A stretch of DNA of 64,000 bases from Macrosoma leucophasiata (Eukaryota; Arthropoda; Insecta; Lepidoptera; Hedylidae). The position numbers and the translations under genes were made by a program. The notes beneath the pieces were generated by a model. That model did not search any database, had not been told where the DNA came from, and saw nothing but the letters and a program-made list of their open reading frames with translations. Positions within the stretch are counted from its first letter, which is position 1. The number at the start of each line of letters is the position of its first letter. The stretch is from contig JAWQUS010000023.1 of the NCBI GenBank assembly GCA_036365455.1, positions 2,046,001-2,110,000 on the forward strand, in the 5' to 3' direction. This document shows positions 17,600-28,220 of this stretch, one piece after another.

Positions 17600-18568
17600 A
17601 AAATACCGACTTCAAAAAAAAGGCTTCTGAATTTTGGGTTTAAATCTATTTTTTGTTATTTTTCACGTTCACGTCAGGCATTTTTTTAAAGGTTTTTTAT
17701 TACAGTATTATTTACACGTAAACGTCTATCCCATGTTTCAGTAGGTAGGTATATTCTGTCAAAATATTATTGCAGCATTATGTCATAATTCCTGACCGGT
17801 TAGTAGTGCTATGGCTTTCAACATGAGCTCAGTAGCATGAAATGATGATATTAAACTCCTCAGGCAGCACGAAAAATATGACAACTGATTTTTTTATTGT
17901 TTTTGGACCTTATAGGGTACCCATCTGCTGCTTCAGGGACACATTTTTTCTAAATTTATGTACGTATTTATTATATGTACTTAAATTCAGAAAAAAAAAC
18001 TACCCTTCATCTCTAGACACTTTTTGGGCGTTACCTTGTTCCCGCCATGATACCGTCATCAGATCACAACTTAATAGCAATGAAACAAACTTGAAAGTGT
18101 ACTCCATCAAATGATATAAGAATTTTCGAAATCGGCCCACAATCGGTGAACATACCTACATAAAAAAAACGACCAAGTGCCTGTCGGGCCCGTCGAACCC
18201 TACATTTACAGAGTAAGAAATGTAATTAAAAAAATAATAAATATTTTCTATGGAGTTGTTCAAAATTTTCGAGTAAAATACATTTCGATCGACTATTACT
18301 GACAAACTTGCAAGGCCAACTTAAGTGTGATAGTTTTCCTTTTAATTTCATTCTATATAGCATTTTATACACTACCCGACCGCGCCCGTAGTGCTAAACT
18401 GAGTTATATTATCTAGTCGAGTTATATTAGCTAGTTTTATTATTATTATATTGCTACTATTGCAGTAACGTTTCTGACAATAACCGTCTAGTTGGTAGGG
18501 GAGGGGGAGGGAGGTTTCCTTGTTTACTACGGTACCCTAACAAACACACATTTTTGAAGTCGGTTTTT
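17600..18568. mobile_element. TIR element with CCGACTTCAAAAA ends
   Basis: AAAATACCGACTTCAAAAAAA at left (about 17600) and the inverse TTTTTGAAGTCGGTTTTTAA at right (to 18568). The interior has GTACTCCATCAAATGAT and AATTTTCGAAATCGG, which I associate with a common lepidopteran repeat with these ends. No transposase. A minus-strand scrap of family S (18371-18402) and a stretch like the GGGTTCCGTA repeat are inside. Confidence 0.6.
18371..18402 (-). repeat. Family S promoter scrap
   Basis: CACTACCCGACCGCGCCCG and GTAGTGCTAAACTGAG, the 5S-like part of family S only. Confidence 0.6.
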
Positions 18569-19009
18569 AAATGTACAATTATCATGATATGAATACACAA
18601 TGACGTAAAGTTGAAATAAATAACATAACATTTGTTACCTAAATCGACACAAATTCGAGAACCAATAGTAAGATCGTATATCCACCGGGAATTGAACCGA
18701 CTACAGTTACCGATTTGTCTTCATTTGTCCATTCGTAATCGAGCTAGAAACTATGTGAACGAAATAATTGATTGAGCTGATACACCTCAGGTGCATCTAT
18801 ATGCAAGGGATGCACAGGAACTGTAATTTGTAAGTAAATTACTTATCTACAGCAAAAAGTTTTGGTGGTTTCATGGATGGACGTTCAACATACATCTATA
18901 CTCTATACCTACATATTCTATTCTAATTATAATTTAAGGATTTTGACAAAAAGAGCAACATACTGAGTTTGTTCGGTAGCTGATAGCAGATTCTTTTCAG
19001 TAGTGCTCG
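18569..19009. other. No recognisable feature
   Basis: AT-rich, no repeat shared within the window. Confidence 0.4.
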
Positions 19010-19345
19010 CACTTGGAACTAGGTGAATTCATGGTGCCACCGCCTCTTTTTCTACACCGTACTACCCGCCGAAGAGAGAAGTTTCACCCTCACCGACTGT
19101 ACACCTGGCAGTGCTCAACGGTGCGGTTTTCACGTTCGTTCCTGCCCAGAACGTGTTTATTGTGGAACTTCCATAGGGTGTTCCCTAGGTGCTACAATAT
19201 GGGGTTCTTCAAAAATGGCGTCAAAAGAGTCCTTAGGGCTGGTAGCGCGTTGGCAACTCCCCTGGTGTTGCAAATGTTCATAGGCGACGGTGATCACTTT
19301 CCATCAAGTGACCCGTTTGCTTGTCTGTCAATCTTCACATAAAAA
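19010..19345 (+). pseudogene. LINE-X C-terminal and 3' end, copy 2
   Basis: Frames show RLYTWQCSTVRFSRSFLPRT, then after a frameshift FPRCYNMGFFKNGVKRVL and VLQMFIGDG. 3' end: CCATCAAGTGACCCGTTTGC, then TTGTCTGTCAATC and ACATAAAAAAAA. 5' truncated. Confidence 0.75.
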
Positions 19346-19836
19346 AAATATCTCGATTAACGAAATAGTTCTGCAGCGGGAACCTAGAATAATACATGTT
19401 TGCTATCATCATTTAACAAAAAAAAATCTCTCATTAGTAATTTTCGCAGGAAAAAATACAAACTGTATCATCATTAGATATTCCAAGCCGTAGATTACTT
19501 CCAGCAAATACGTACTTGCGAATTCAAGGCATCCCTAAGAATACAAAAGCCCACAACAGGCGAAAGTCTGAACTCGGTAAACTTGTGGGAGTTGGGAACT
19601 TGCACGTGTGCTCGAAATAGGTCAAAGTGGTGTTATGGCCTCATTAAAACTTGCAAATTGATGAGTCAGTTGCAATCCAGGTTTTTGTGAATTTTGGTCG
19701 CTAATTTGTTTAGCTGTTGTGTTTTAGACGGGACTGAGGTAACAATTTGAGGTTAGATCTGAGTGCATTTTACATTCAGCTGTATTTATAGTTCTCACCC
19801 GAAGTGGTTAGTTAGGCTGACGTAAATGGATATATA
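19346..19836. other. No recognisable feature
   Basis: AT-rich unassigned DNA. Confidence 0.4.
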
Positions 19837-19999
19837 TTTTTTTATGTAATGGAAGTGGCAAACAAGCATGCGGTTCACGTTGATGTTAAGTGATGACAGC
19901 AGCCTATAGACACCCACACCGAGGTCAAAATGCAGATGCGTTACCACTCCTGAGGCCTCAAGTTTTATGCCTCTGTGCCGGAAATTACAGGGCCGTACA
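19837..19999 (-). repeat. Family A short-class copy
   Basis: TTTTTTTATGTAATGGAAGT to AAATTACAGGGCCGTACA; breaks at the usual internal boundary. Confidence 0.85.
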
Positions 20000-20008
20000 T
20001 AAACAAAA

Positions 20009-20300
20009 ACCCATTCTTGCCGTTCAACTTAATTACGCCAACTCAATTTCAACTTTCCCCTATTTATATCTTGCCAAATTCAATCTAACGCGTGTATAAA
20101 TCTAACGTGTCAGTAATTCGGTCGGCAATAGCGAGCTATGAGCGAAGCCCAAGTTTTAATGAAGCAATAAACGCTAACAATCGCTATATGTGCGAATACA
20201 CACTTCGTAGTTTTACTGATATTATAAAACTTCTTGACAAGACGCTGGAGATTTTCTGTTAGATGCCCTTATTAGTAGTTATTTTTATAGATACCTGTTG
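20009..20300 (+). repeat. Local duplicate block H copy 1
   Basis: Bases 20084-20236 look identical to 21224-21376, exactly 1140 bp away; flanks (AACCCATTCTTGCCGTTCAA) are similar but diverged. Confidence 0.8.
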
Positions 20301-20308
20301 ATATATAT

Positions 20309-20323
20309 ATATATATATATATG
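20309..20323. repeat. (AT)n microsatellite
   Basis: Seven to eight TA units. Confidence 0.9.
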
Positions 20324-20431
20324 ATTAGGAAAGTACTTTTTTAATCTAAACCTTTTTATCCAGACAGCTGTATCTACTCATAGACACAATGACAGCAAAA
20401 ATATTATTTGGTTTCATACTCTATGGACTTA

Positions 20432-20863
20432 TTACACAGCACTGTATTCAGGGTACGATAGCAAGGGTCAGGCTAGTGTAACATTTAGGGAGTTAGGGCC
20501 CTAATTAGGGCGACCGGAGCGATCCGGTCAGCCTAACGCCCTAACTACACATAGTACAAATATGAACAGTATGAAAACTACGTACAAAACGTTCAAAACG
20601 GCACACTCACACAAACATGCGCCTCGACGCTCGAGTAGCGAGTGACTCGGGGCTGCAGCACCACGAGAACCGCTTAGGGGTCTCGTTGATGTGCATGATT
20701 GTGTGATTGCGCCGTTTTAACGCTTTGTACGTAGTTTCCATACTGTACATATTTGTACTGTGACTGAGTTCGAGCCCTGTCGACCGGATAGTGTAATAAG
20801 CGGCAACCCGGCGCGAGGCCACGCCCACCCTTTCTGCCGGACCCTGAATACCGTGTCGTGTAA
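20432..20863. mobile_element. TA-flanked MITE with nested inverted repeats
   Basis: Ends TTACACAGCACTGTATTCAG... and inverse ...CTGAATACCGTGTCGTGTAA, both flanked by TA. Inside, AGTACAAATATGAACAGTAT, AAAACTACGTACAAAACGTT and their inverse (20690-20762) form a second stem. TA duplication points to a Tc1/mariner-type element; no transposase. Confidence 0.75.
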
Positions 20864-21142
20864 TAGCCTTTTTAATGAAATGTTAACACTTATTACAATT
20901 TATGATTGTTTACTATAGATAGCTTTTGATAACCTGGCAATAGAGTCTTAAAATGACAACAAGATAAAAGAATAACGATATTCCTTCGTTATCAAAGACA
21001 TAAGAGTCTGACTACTGGTACAAGATTGATTTCTGGAGCCAATACCGAAAATAAATTCTGACCTTGAACAGTAAAGTTAAAGTGTGAATACGCTCGATAC
21101 AAGTATTCACTTTCGCTACAGTTGAAATGATAGCCATGAACC
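20864..21142. other. No recognisable feature
   Basis: AT-rich spacer between the MITE and block H copy 2. Confidence 0.4.
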
Positions 21143-21440
21143 CCATTCCTGTCTTTCAACTTAATTATACCAATTTTAATTCGGTTACACAACCTTCCCC
21201 TATTGATATCTCCCCAAATTCAATCTAACGCGTGTATAAATCTAACGTGTCAGTAATTCGGTCGGCAATAGCGAGCTATGAGCGAAGCCCAAGTTTTAAT
21301 GAAGCAATAAACGCTAACAATCGCTATATGTGCGAATACACACTTCGTAGTTTTACTGATATTATAAAACTTCTTGTTAAGGGGAAGATTTTCTTTTATA
21401 TGCTGTTATTGACAGTTGATTTTGATACGTATGTATATTA
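21143..21440 (+). repeat. Local duplicate block H copy 2
   Basis: See 20009-20300. No open frame is conserved between the two copies beyond short stretches. Confidence 0.8.
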
Positions 21441-21552
21441 TCATGATAGTACTATTATAACGTCGTTGTTTTGTTTGATTAGAATATGTCATAAAGGGTG
21501 GTAAGAGTAGACAGTGTTTTATGTAGAGAGTTCTTTAATATATATATATATA

Positions 21553-21973
21553 CTAGCGGCCCGCCCCGGCTTCGCCCGCGCTGCTCTGCTCCTATTAGTA
21601 TGTATGTATCTTCACGCCAGGACCCTAACGGGGTAGGCAGAGAGTGTAGAGCGCCAGACATCCCAGTTCTGACAAACCTCTCGTGCCTCGTCTACCTTCA
21701 TCATTCTCTTCATACATGCACGCCGATTCCTAAGACTTTTGACCCCACCATCAGACAGAACTCGACCTATTTGGTCATGGTAGGTCAGCCTTGGTCTTCC
21801 TGGGCCTCTGCAACCATCCACATTCTCCTATTAGTCATAGCGTAATGTAAGCTATCCTATCTCTCAAGTTGGATCGAACTGCACATGGTGTGCGAATTTT
21901 ATTATAATCGGTTTAGTGGTTTAGGAGTTCATTGAGGACAAACATTGTGACACGAGATTTATATATATTAAGA
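21553..21973 (-). mobile_element. Helitron-like element interrupted by LINE-Y
   Basis: On the minus strand it starts TC, ends CTAG, lies between A and T, and has the GC-rich GGCGAAGCCGGGGCGGGCCG stretch before CTAG, the usual 3' end of short lepidopteran Helitrons. Inside: AAACCACTAAACCGATTATA on the minus strand. LINE-Y is inserted at 21600-21824. Confidence 0.65.
21600..21824 (-). mobile_element. LINE-Y insertion with 11-bp target duplication
   Basis: CTCCTATTAGT on both sides (21589-21599, 21825-21835). Carries the last about 70 codons (GRPRLTYHDQIGRVL to DVWRSTLSAYPVR) and the CATA tail. 5' truncated. Confidence 0.9.
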
Positions 21974-22135
21974 TTATGTTATGAAAGTGGCAAACAAGCA
22001 TGCAGTTTACATTGATGTTAAGTGATAACTGCAGTCTATAGACACTCACATGAAGACCAAGGTCAAAATGCAGATGCGTTACCACTCCTGAGGTCTAAGG
22101 TGTTATGCCTCTGTGCCGGAAATTACAAGGCCTTA
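21974..22135 (-). repeat. Family A short-class copy
   Basis: TTATGTTATGAAAGTGGCAA to GAAATTACAAGGCCTT. Confidence 0.85.
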
Positions 22136-23179
22136 AAAAATATGATGTATTCTTTCAATGGACAAGAAGCTTTGAAGTGAAAGAGGCTGTGGTATGAATG
22201 TAAGTGAAGTTAGCAATTGTACTTTCTTTCTTTCTTTTAATTTGATGGCATTTACCAACTTTAGGGGTAATTCTGCCAATAGCAATTGTTAGATTGAACA
22301 TTGATAAACTGAATGATTGGGGGGCTTGAAGGCTCCTCTGTGGTTGTTATTCGTCGTTGGTGACGTCGAAGTACTCACGACATGACGTTATTGAGGACCG
22401 CTTTCACCAATCAAACATGAACTGAGTGCTTGACAATAATTTAAATGTGGTTTGAGGTTCACGAAAATCAGTGGTGGCCTGCTGCTTCCAAATCCGGCAA
22501 TAAGGCATACTGAGTTATTTATTTCGGCAGATTACTAGTAGTTATACACTTTTGATTTGCCCAGTTGATGTCAATACGCTATCACTTATTATCTTTTGTA
22601 TGAGTCTATTCTCAAGCGACAAAAAAACCGTTATTTGCGAAACATGGGTCTCTGTATTCGTGAATACATTTAACACTGCCTATCCCTTCGAGAAATAAAA
22701 CGTGGTGACTCCACGTTTTATATTGAAAAATCTTTATTTGTTGAAAAAAATGATGTTTATTCTAACTTACCCTTAAGCAATTCAGCAAAACTCCACCGAG
22801 TGATACAAACAAAACGAAACGAACTGTCATTATCAGTAATTTTATTAAAACTCACGAAAATGCTAAGCGTTCAAAATTGTTTATAGAAACTTGGTCCGAA
22901 GGTCGCTTTTCAAATTGTCGATTACAGAACTTGGAGGCTTCTGGGTTGAACTCTGAACGCTCTACTCCAAAACTGTTGAAGTTTTGAGAAGTAAAATTGC
23001 TTTATTTGTGAATTTCGTGCTAGTGTTCCGTTTACAAAGGCTTACAACTGCGGTGTAACTTGGTTAATTCAGAATTTTTAAACGGCTTTGATACACTAAT
23101 GGGTTTAAGTACCCGTCAGAACTTACAAAGATTGAAGCTATTACACAAAAACTGGCCAAGTGTAATTTGGCCACCAATT
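22136..23179. other. No recognisable feature
   Basis: About 1 kb without a repeat shared inside the window. Poly-pyrimidine TTTCTTTCTTTC at 22222. No frame over 60 codons with recognisable motifs. Confidence 0.4.
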
Positions 23180-23350
23180 TGGCTCTGTAATTTCCGGCAC
23201 AGAGGCATAACACCTAATGCCTCAGGAGTGGCAGCGCATTTGCATTTTGACCTCTGGTCATTGTGTGGGTGTCTATAGGCTGCAGTCATCACTTAACATC
23301 AATGTGAACTGCACGCTTGTTTGCCACTTTTACTACATAAAAAAAAAAAA
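23180..23350 (+). repeat. Family A short-class copy
   Basis: TTGGCTCTGTAATTTCCGGC to TACTACATAAAAAAAAAAA. Confidence 0.85.
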
Positions 23351-23402
23351 TAAAAAAATTAGGAGATTAAAAAACCTAACTGAATATGTAGTAGGTTGTA
23401 TT

Positions 23403-23501
23403 ATAATGGCAACCCTTGATACGTCCCACTGCTGGGCACGAGTCTCTTCCCCTTCTTGGGAGGAGGCCTGGAGCTTTCTCCACCACGCTGCTCCAATGCA
23501 T
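23403..23501 (-). repeat. Family S 3' fragment
   Basis: ATAATGGCAACCCTTGATACG, CACTGCTGGGCACGAGTCTC, CCACCACGCTGCTCCAATGC. Confidence 0.75.
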
Positions 23502-23667
23502 ATAATGTATGGCCCCGTAATAACTATCACAGAGACATAACAGCTAAGGTCTCAGGGTTGGCAACGCATCTGCATTTTGAAGTCTGGTCTTTGTATAGCC
23601 GTCAATAGGCTGTAGTCATCATTTAACATCAATGTGAACTGCGTGCTTGTTTGCCACCTTCAATACA
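23502..23667 (+). repeat. Family A2 short-class copy
   Basis: TAATGTATGGCCCCGTAATA, ACTATCACAGAGACATAACA to GTTTGCCACCTTCAATACA. Confidence 0.8.
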
Positions 23668-23880
23668 GGTCGTGTTGTCGATAAGTGTCTAATTTAAAAA
23701 TTATTTCTATATCATTTATACCTAGTGCATTGGAGGGCATATTAGATTGTGTGGAGCTATTGGTGAATAGCGACACCACTCGCCTAGTTCCTTCGAGAGA
23801 TCTGGGATCCGCCTGGTCCCATCTTGCAGCCCGCATCCCTCTTTGAGTACCATGCCGGCAGCCTCGTGCACAGAACGTGA

Positions 23881-23974
23881 TTAATCAGGACGTGATTTTA
23901 CACGAAAACACACAGGCAACGAGGTTCGCGAGCTACTGTGGATGTGCGTGTCAAAACACGTCCTGATTGATGTA
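23881..23974. repeat. Inverted repeat around AATCAGGACGTG
   Basis: TTAATCAGGACGTGATTTTA at left and AAAACACGTCCTGATTGAT at right, about 50 bp apart. Confidence 0.65.
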
Positions 23975-24022
23975 TGTGTAGAAGGTAGCCAGAATAAGCG
24001 TTTTTAATGCATTTTAGGCTTT

Positions 24023-24299
24023 ACTGGTGGTAGAGCTCCAGTGACGGAGCGTAGGCACCACCGCATTACCTAGTATACTTGCCACTAAATGGTAGTGTTC
24101 AGCACTATCGTATTCCGGTCAGGTGGTAATGTACGGCTCTGTAATTTCCGGCATAGAGGCATAACACCTAATACCTCAGGAGTGGCAGCGCATCTGCATT
24201 TTGACCTCTGGTCATTGTGTGGGTGTCTATAGGCTGCAGTCATCACTTAACATCAATGGGAACTGCACGCTTGTTTGCCACTTTTATTACATAAAAAAA
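24023..24299 (+). repeat. Family A SINE, full length
   Basis: ACTGGTGGTAGAGCTCC to TTACATAAAAAAA; 7 bp of the hairpin stem are lost (GGAGCGTAGGC). Confidence 0.9.
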
Positions 24300-24479
24300 G
24301 GTATTAGAGATATCGTACTCGGAGAAATCTAGATAATGGCCTCTCATCTAAATGTTTGTAAGAGCATATACACTCGCGAAGTTCTTAATAGCTTAATATC
24401 AGTAATGTAAAGTAAATAGTATTTATATCAGAAAGCTGAGTTTCATGCAACAAAACCTTTTGGGTAAGCGATTCAGTAA
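24300..24479. other. No recognisable feature
   Basis: Short AT-rich spacer. TATCAGAAAGCTGAGTTTCATG recurs near 25926, so this is part of a weak local duplication (24300-24440, 25850-26000). Confidence 0.4.
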
Positions 24480-24490
24480 GTATATTATTA

Positions 24491-24798
24491 CGTAACTTCA
24501 CGCCTGTAATCCCCGAAGGGGTAGGCAGAGGTAAATGCATGCATTGAAGCATACATGCAAACACCCACCATTCGCCGGTTACGTTTTGACCCATGTAACA
24601 GGTAGCGAGCCTGTTGCCATCTCCGGGCACATTACCAAACTCCGAGGTACTGGAAAACTTCAAGAAAATGGAAAAATCCCAATAAAACCAGAGATAAAGG
24701 ATTTTAAACCGTTATCTCTGATAGTCCCCGACCCGGGAATCGAACCCAGGACCTCCAGCGTAGTAGTAGTGGCCTGCTACCACTAGGCTACTGGGGCA
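24491..24798 (-). mobile_element. Family D tRNA-derived SINE, complete copy
   Basis: 11-bp target duplication GTATATTATTA (24480-24490, 24799-24809). On the minus strand the head reads GCCCCAGTAGCCTAGTGGTA (box A) and GGTCCTGGGTTCGATTCCCG (box B). The body has TCTCTGGTTTTATTGGGA, the tail part AACCGGCGAATGGTGGGTGT and TCACGCCTGTAA-type end. About 308 bp, no ORF. Confidence 0.8.
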
Positions 24799-24961
24799 GT
24801 ATATTATTAGTACAGTATATTCTTGTATTTTCAACACGCCCCAAAGATTATTTCGTTTGGGCATAACTTTACCTTTATTACGGTTCTTATGTGAATATTT
24901 ACTTTTTGAGTATTATCGTAGGCATGCTAAAATTGTCCGTGTTTCAGTCGTTTCATTGTTT

Positions 24962-25169
24962 GACGACCCGGTTAGTCCAGCGGTGCGAAACCACCGTTTG
25001 ATTCGAAGGGTCGCGGGTTCGATCCCTGCACCGGAACAAAGGTTTGTATGGCCTACAGATATTTGTTTCGGGTCTGGGTGTTTGTGTATGTGTTGTATGT
25101 TTACAACGGCATCTACGACACGGGTTTTATAATACCTAATGTGGAGGTGTGTGTGTAAGCGTATTTTAT
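24962..25169 (+). mobile_element. Family C tRNA-derived SINE
   Basis: GACGACCCGGTTAGTCCAGC (box A GTTAGTCCAGCGG) and GGTCGCGGGTTCGATCCCTG (box B), T-arm stem GCGGG/CCTGC. Then the family body ACAGATATTTGTTTCGGGTC and GTGTGTAAGCGTATTTT. Other copies: 41149, 43556, 51339, 55727 and 56050. Confidence 0.8.
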
Positions 25170-25540
25170 TGTTTCATTAGAATTCGGTGTTGGTTTTGTA
25201 AATGTGGAAAATAATGAATTTAAGTGCCTTAGTTTTCAAAACCATGGCTCGATCACAATATTTTTTTTTATGAAATCATGATTGAGTGAATGTTTTTTAA
25301 TAAAGTAAGGTTCTCTGATGCTCATGTAACAAACTTTCGGGTAAGCAAATCGTCAAAAGTTCATTCTATAATTTATATAAATATTCTTGTATTTTCAACA
25401 CGCCCCAAAGATTATTCCGTTTGGGTATACCTTTACCTTTAATACGGTTCTCGTGTGAATATTAAAGTTTATTATTTAAATATTTCCATGGACAAATATT
25501 GTACGTGTTTCATTTGATTCTGTGTTTCATTAGAGTTTTT
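25170..25540. other. Locally repeated AT-rich DNA
   Basis: TATTCTTGTATTTTCAACAC, GCCCCAAAGATTATT and TTTGGGTATACCTTTA occur at 24823, 25381 and 26021, so a block of about 150 bp is present three times around family A and C insertions. Confidence 0.65.
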
Positions 25541-25836
25541 ACTGGTGGTAGAGCTCCAGTGATGGAGCTCGCGGGCGTAGGCACCACCGCATTACCTAAT
25601 ATACGAGTACTTGCCGCTAAATGGTAGTGTTCAGCACTATCGTGTTCCGGTCAGGTGGTAATGCACGGCCCTGTAATTTCCGGCACAGAGGCATAACAGT
25701 GGCCCTAGGCCTCAGGAGTGGTAACGCATCTGCATTTTGACCTTGGTTTTTGTGTGGGTGTTTATAGGCTACAGTCATCACTTAACATCAATGTGATCTG
25801 CATGCTTGTTTGCCACTTCCATTACATGAAAAAAAA
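25541..25836 (+). repeat. Family A SINE, full length
   Basis: Intact hairpin stem (loop AGTGAT). 5-bp insert ATACGAGTAC near position 70; ends TTACATGAAAAAAAA. Confidence 0.9.
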
Positions 25837-26232
25837 GTTCGATATAACTTTATCACTAGTAAAACGTAGATAAAATTTAAAATAGATTGCATTCAGTACT
25901 CAAATGGATATATGTACTGGTATTTATATCACAATGCTGAGTTTCATGTTACTAAAACAAACCTTCAACAACCCTATATATGTAACAAAAGTTCATAATC
26001 AAGAGTGTGGGTGTATAAATATTCTTGTATTTTCAACACGCCCCAAAGATTATTCCGTTTGGGTATGTATACCTTTCATAGGGTTTTTACGAGAATATTT
26101 ACAATTTGAATGTTTTCGTGGATAATACAAATATTGTACGTGTTCCGGTCGTTTCTGTTTCATTAGAGTTTGGTGTGGATTTCGGGAACGGTCCAAAGTT
26201 GACCATGCATTTGAATGCAATAATATGAAAAG
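25837..26232. other. Third copy of the local AT-rich block
   Basis: See 25170-25540; CTTGTATTTTCAACACGCCC at 26025. Confidence 0.5.
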
Positions 26233-26246
26233 TTCATATTATTGTA

Positions 26247-26628
26247 ATAATAATAATAATAATGGCAACCTATTATACGTCCCACTGCTGGGTACGAGTC
26301 TCTCCCCTTTTTTGGGGGGGAGGCCTGGAGCTTACTCCACCACGCTGCTCCAATGCGGATTGGTGGAGGTGTTGGGGTTAGTGGCCAACCCGCTGTCGGA
26401 TGTTTTCAAACCGCCCGACACACCAAGGCCCAAGGCCTCCGACACAAAGTTTAACGACGGTTATCCATCGATAGCAACCGGGACCGACGGCTTAACGTGC
26501 CCTCCGAAGCACGGAAACGCGCATTTAATTTGCCACTAGCGGTCACCCATCACACTACCCGACCGCGCCCGTAGTGCTTAACCGAGTAGATCGTTTACGA
26601 TCTACACCAGCCGCCGGGCCATGCGCGC
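26247..26628 (-). mobile_element. Family S SINE, complete copy 2
   Basis: 14-bp target duplication TTCATATTATTGTA (26233-26246, 26629-26642). (AAT)n tail at the left. The 5S-like box C/box A region reads on the plus strand as GCGGTCACCCATCACACTAC and CGCGCCCGTAGTGCTTAACC. Confidence 0.85.
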
Positions 26629-26667
26629 TTCATATTATTGTATTGTATTCAAATTGATTAGTACATT

Positions 26668-26884
26668 GTTTTATATTATTTCGCATTAACACATGCTTGT
26701 GAAATATATTTATTTTAAAGAAAAATGGAAAGAAAAATTTGACTTCAGGCGACTTTGACTTTTTGACAAATCGGGCAGGACTTCAGTAGCTCAATTGGAA
26801 GAGCGGCTGGACTAGATTCCCAGTAGGCCGCGAGTTCGAGTCTCGCCTGAAGTCAAATTTTTCTTTCCATTTTTCTTTAAAATA
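26668..26884 (+). mobile_element. Family B (type B2) retroposon with foldback arm, copy with 17-bp target duplication
   Basis: AAATTGATTAGTACATT flanks it (26651-26667, 26885-26901). 5' module GTTTTATATTATTTCGCATT; left arm ATTTTAAAGAAAAATGG continuing through AATTTGACTTCAGGCGA, the inverse of the tRNA-like 3' end. tRNA-like part 26779-26854 (76 nt). The right arm matches the left, including the private ATTTTAAAG. Confidence 0.85.
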
Positions 26885-26901
26885 AAATTGATTAGTACAT
26901 T

Positions 26902-27081
26902 TTTATTCTTTTAATTCAATTAGTTTGAAAAGCGGGTTTTTTAGTTTCTTAAACAATTTTTTTTGTATTCAGTTATTTTATCGAATTATTGCATTGTCAT
27001 CGGTTTTTGAGACGTGTGCAAATCGATAACTGATCAAACTTCTAAAAACCGGTAAAAATTATACTCAAAGATTCCGTTACA
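26902..27081. other. No recognisable feature
   Basis: AT-rich spacer. Confidence 0.4.
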
Positions 27082-27094
27082 TACATACAAACAA

Positions 27095-27292
27095 TTGTAT
27101 TATTTATTTATCGCAATAACACATGCGAGTGAACTTAAGAAATTAAAGAAAAGAAAGAAAAATTTGACTTCGGGCAGGATTGAACCTGCGACCTCAGGAT
27201 AACCAGTCCAGCCGCTTTACCACTAACCACTACCACTTTGGTAGCTTAGTAGTAGTCAAATTTTTCTTTCGGTTTTTCTTTAATTTCTTAAG
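27095..27292. mobile_element. Family B (type B1) retroposon with foldback arms, copy c
   Basis: 13-bp target duplication TACATACAAACAA (27082-27094, 27293-27305). 5' module ATCGCAATAACACATGCGAG. The left arm CTTAAGAAATTAAAGAAA and its inverse at the right end share the private CTTAAG (other B1 copies CTTTAG). The tRNA-like part is in the opposite orientation to that in copy b relative to the 5' module, and partly rearranged. Confidence 0.8.
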
Positions 27293-27305
27293 TACATACA
27301 AACAA

Positions 27306-27445
27306 CCCAAGCTTATATAAGCGTGTTAAAATATAGCATATAAGTAACTTTATGTTGCTTTTCAGATAATATTGATGTTAATGATGATTTTTTTCGCTCC
27401 TGAGGATTAAGTTGTTAGAAATTACGTATTTTTACATCCGAGAAA
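27306..27445. other. No recognisable feature
   Basis: Short spacer. Confidence 0.4.
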
Positions 27446-27651
27446 TCTATACTTAATATTATAAAGCTGAAGAATTTGTATGTTTGTTTCTTGAACGCGC
27501 TAATCTCAGGAATTACTGGACCGATTTGAAAAATTTTTTCAGTGTAAGATAGCCCAGTTATCGGAAGGCTTTAAGCTATATAACAGCACGCTAAGATGAA
27601 TGGAGAGGATAGGTAACATTGAACCCGTGCGAAGCCGGGACGGGCCGCTAG
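27446..27651 (+). mobile_element. Helitron-like element, complete non-autonomous copy
   Basis: Begins TCTATACTTAATATTATAAA, has GAACGCGCTAATCTCAGGAA and GACCGATTTGAAAAA, ends CGGGCCGCTAG with a CCCGT/ACGGG hairpin just before, inserted between A and T. This matches what I know of short lepidopteran Helitrons. Confidence 0.8.
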
Positions 27652-27703
27652 TGTACAATATGTAGGTAATATATTCAACCACAAAGTAAATAAAATAAAT
27701 ATC

Positions 27704-27860
27704 TTTTTTTATGTAATGGTAGTGGCAAACATGTATGCAGTTCACATTGATGTTAACTGATGACTGCAGCCTATAGACACCCACACAATGACTAGAGGTC
27801 AAAATGCAGATGCGTTGCCACTTCTGAGGCCTAAAGTGTTATGCCTCTGTGCCAGAATAT
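27704..27860 (-). repeat. Family A short-class copy
   Basis: TTTTTTTATGTAATGGTAGT to TTATGCCTCTGTGCCAGAA. Confidence 0.85.
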
Positions 27861-27927
27861 CTGCTAAATTGAAAACAATGTCTCTTTTGATGTCACCAAA
27901 ATGACGCATATCGTTTTACCAATTCAA

Positions 27928-28220
27928 TTTTTTTTTTTTTATATATAATTAAAGTGGCAAACAAGCATGCAGTTCACATTGATGTTAAGTGATGACTGCA
28001 GCCTATAGACACCCACACAATGACCAGAGGTCAAAATGTAGATGCGCTGCCACTTCTGAGGCATTAGGTGATATGCCTCTGTGGCTGAAATTACAGGGCC
28101 GTACATTACCACCTGACCGGAACACGAAAGTGCTGAACACTACTATTTGGCGGCAAGTATATTAGGTAATGCGGTGGTGCCTACGCCCGCGAGCTCCGTC
28201 ACTGGAACTCTAACACCAGT
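27928..28220 (-). repeat. Family A SINE, full length
   Basis: T-run, then TAAAGTGGCAAACAAGCATG to AACTCTAACACCAGT. Hairpin GAGTTCC/GGAGCTC holds by G-T pairing. Confidence 0.9.

Noticed and set aside
24962..25040. tRNA gene in family C
   Set aside because: Same head in six copies followed by the same non-tRNA body; a tRNA-derived SINE.
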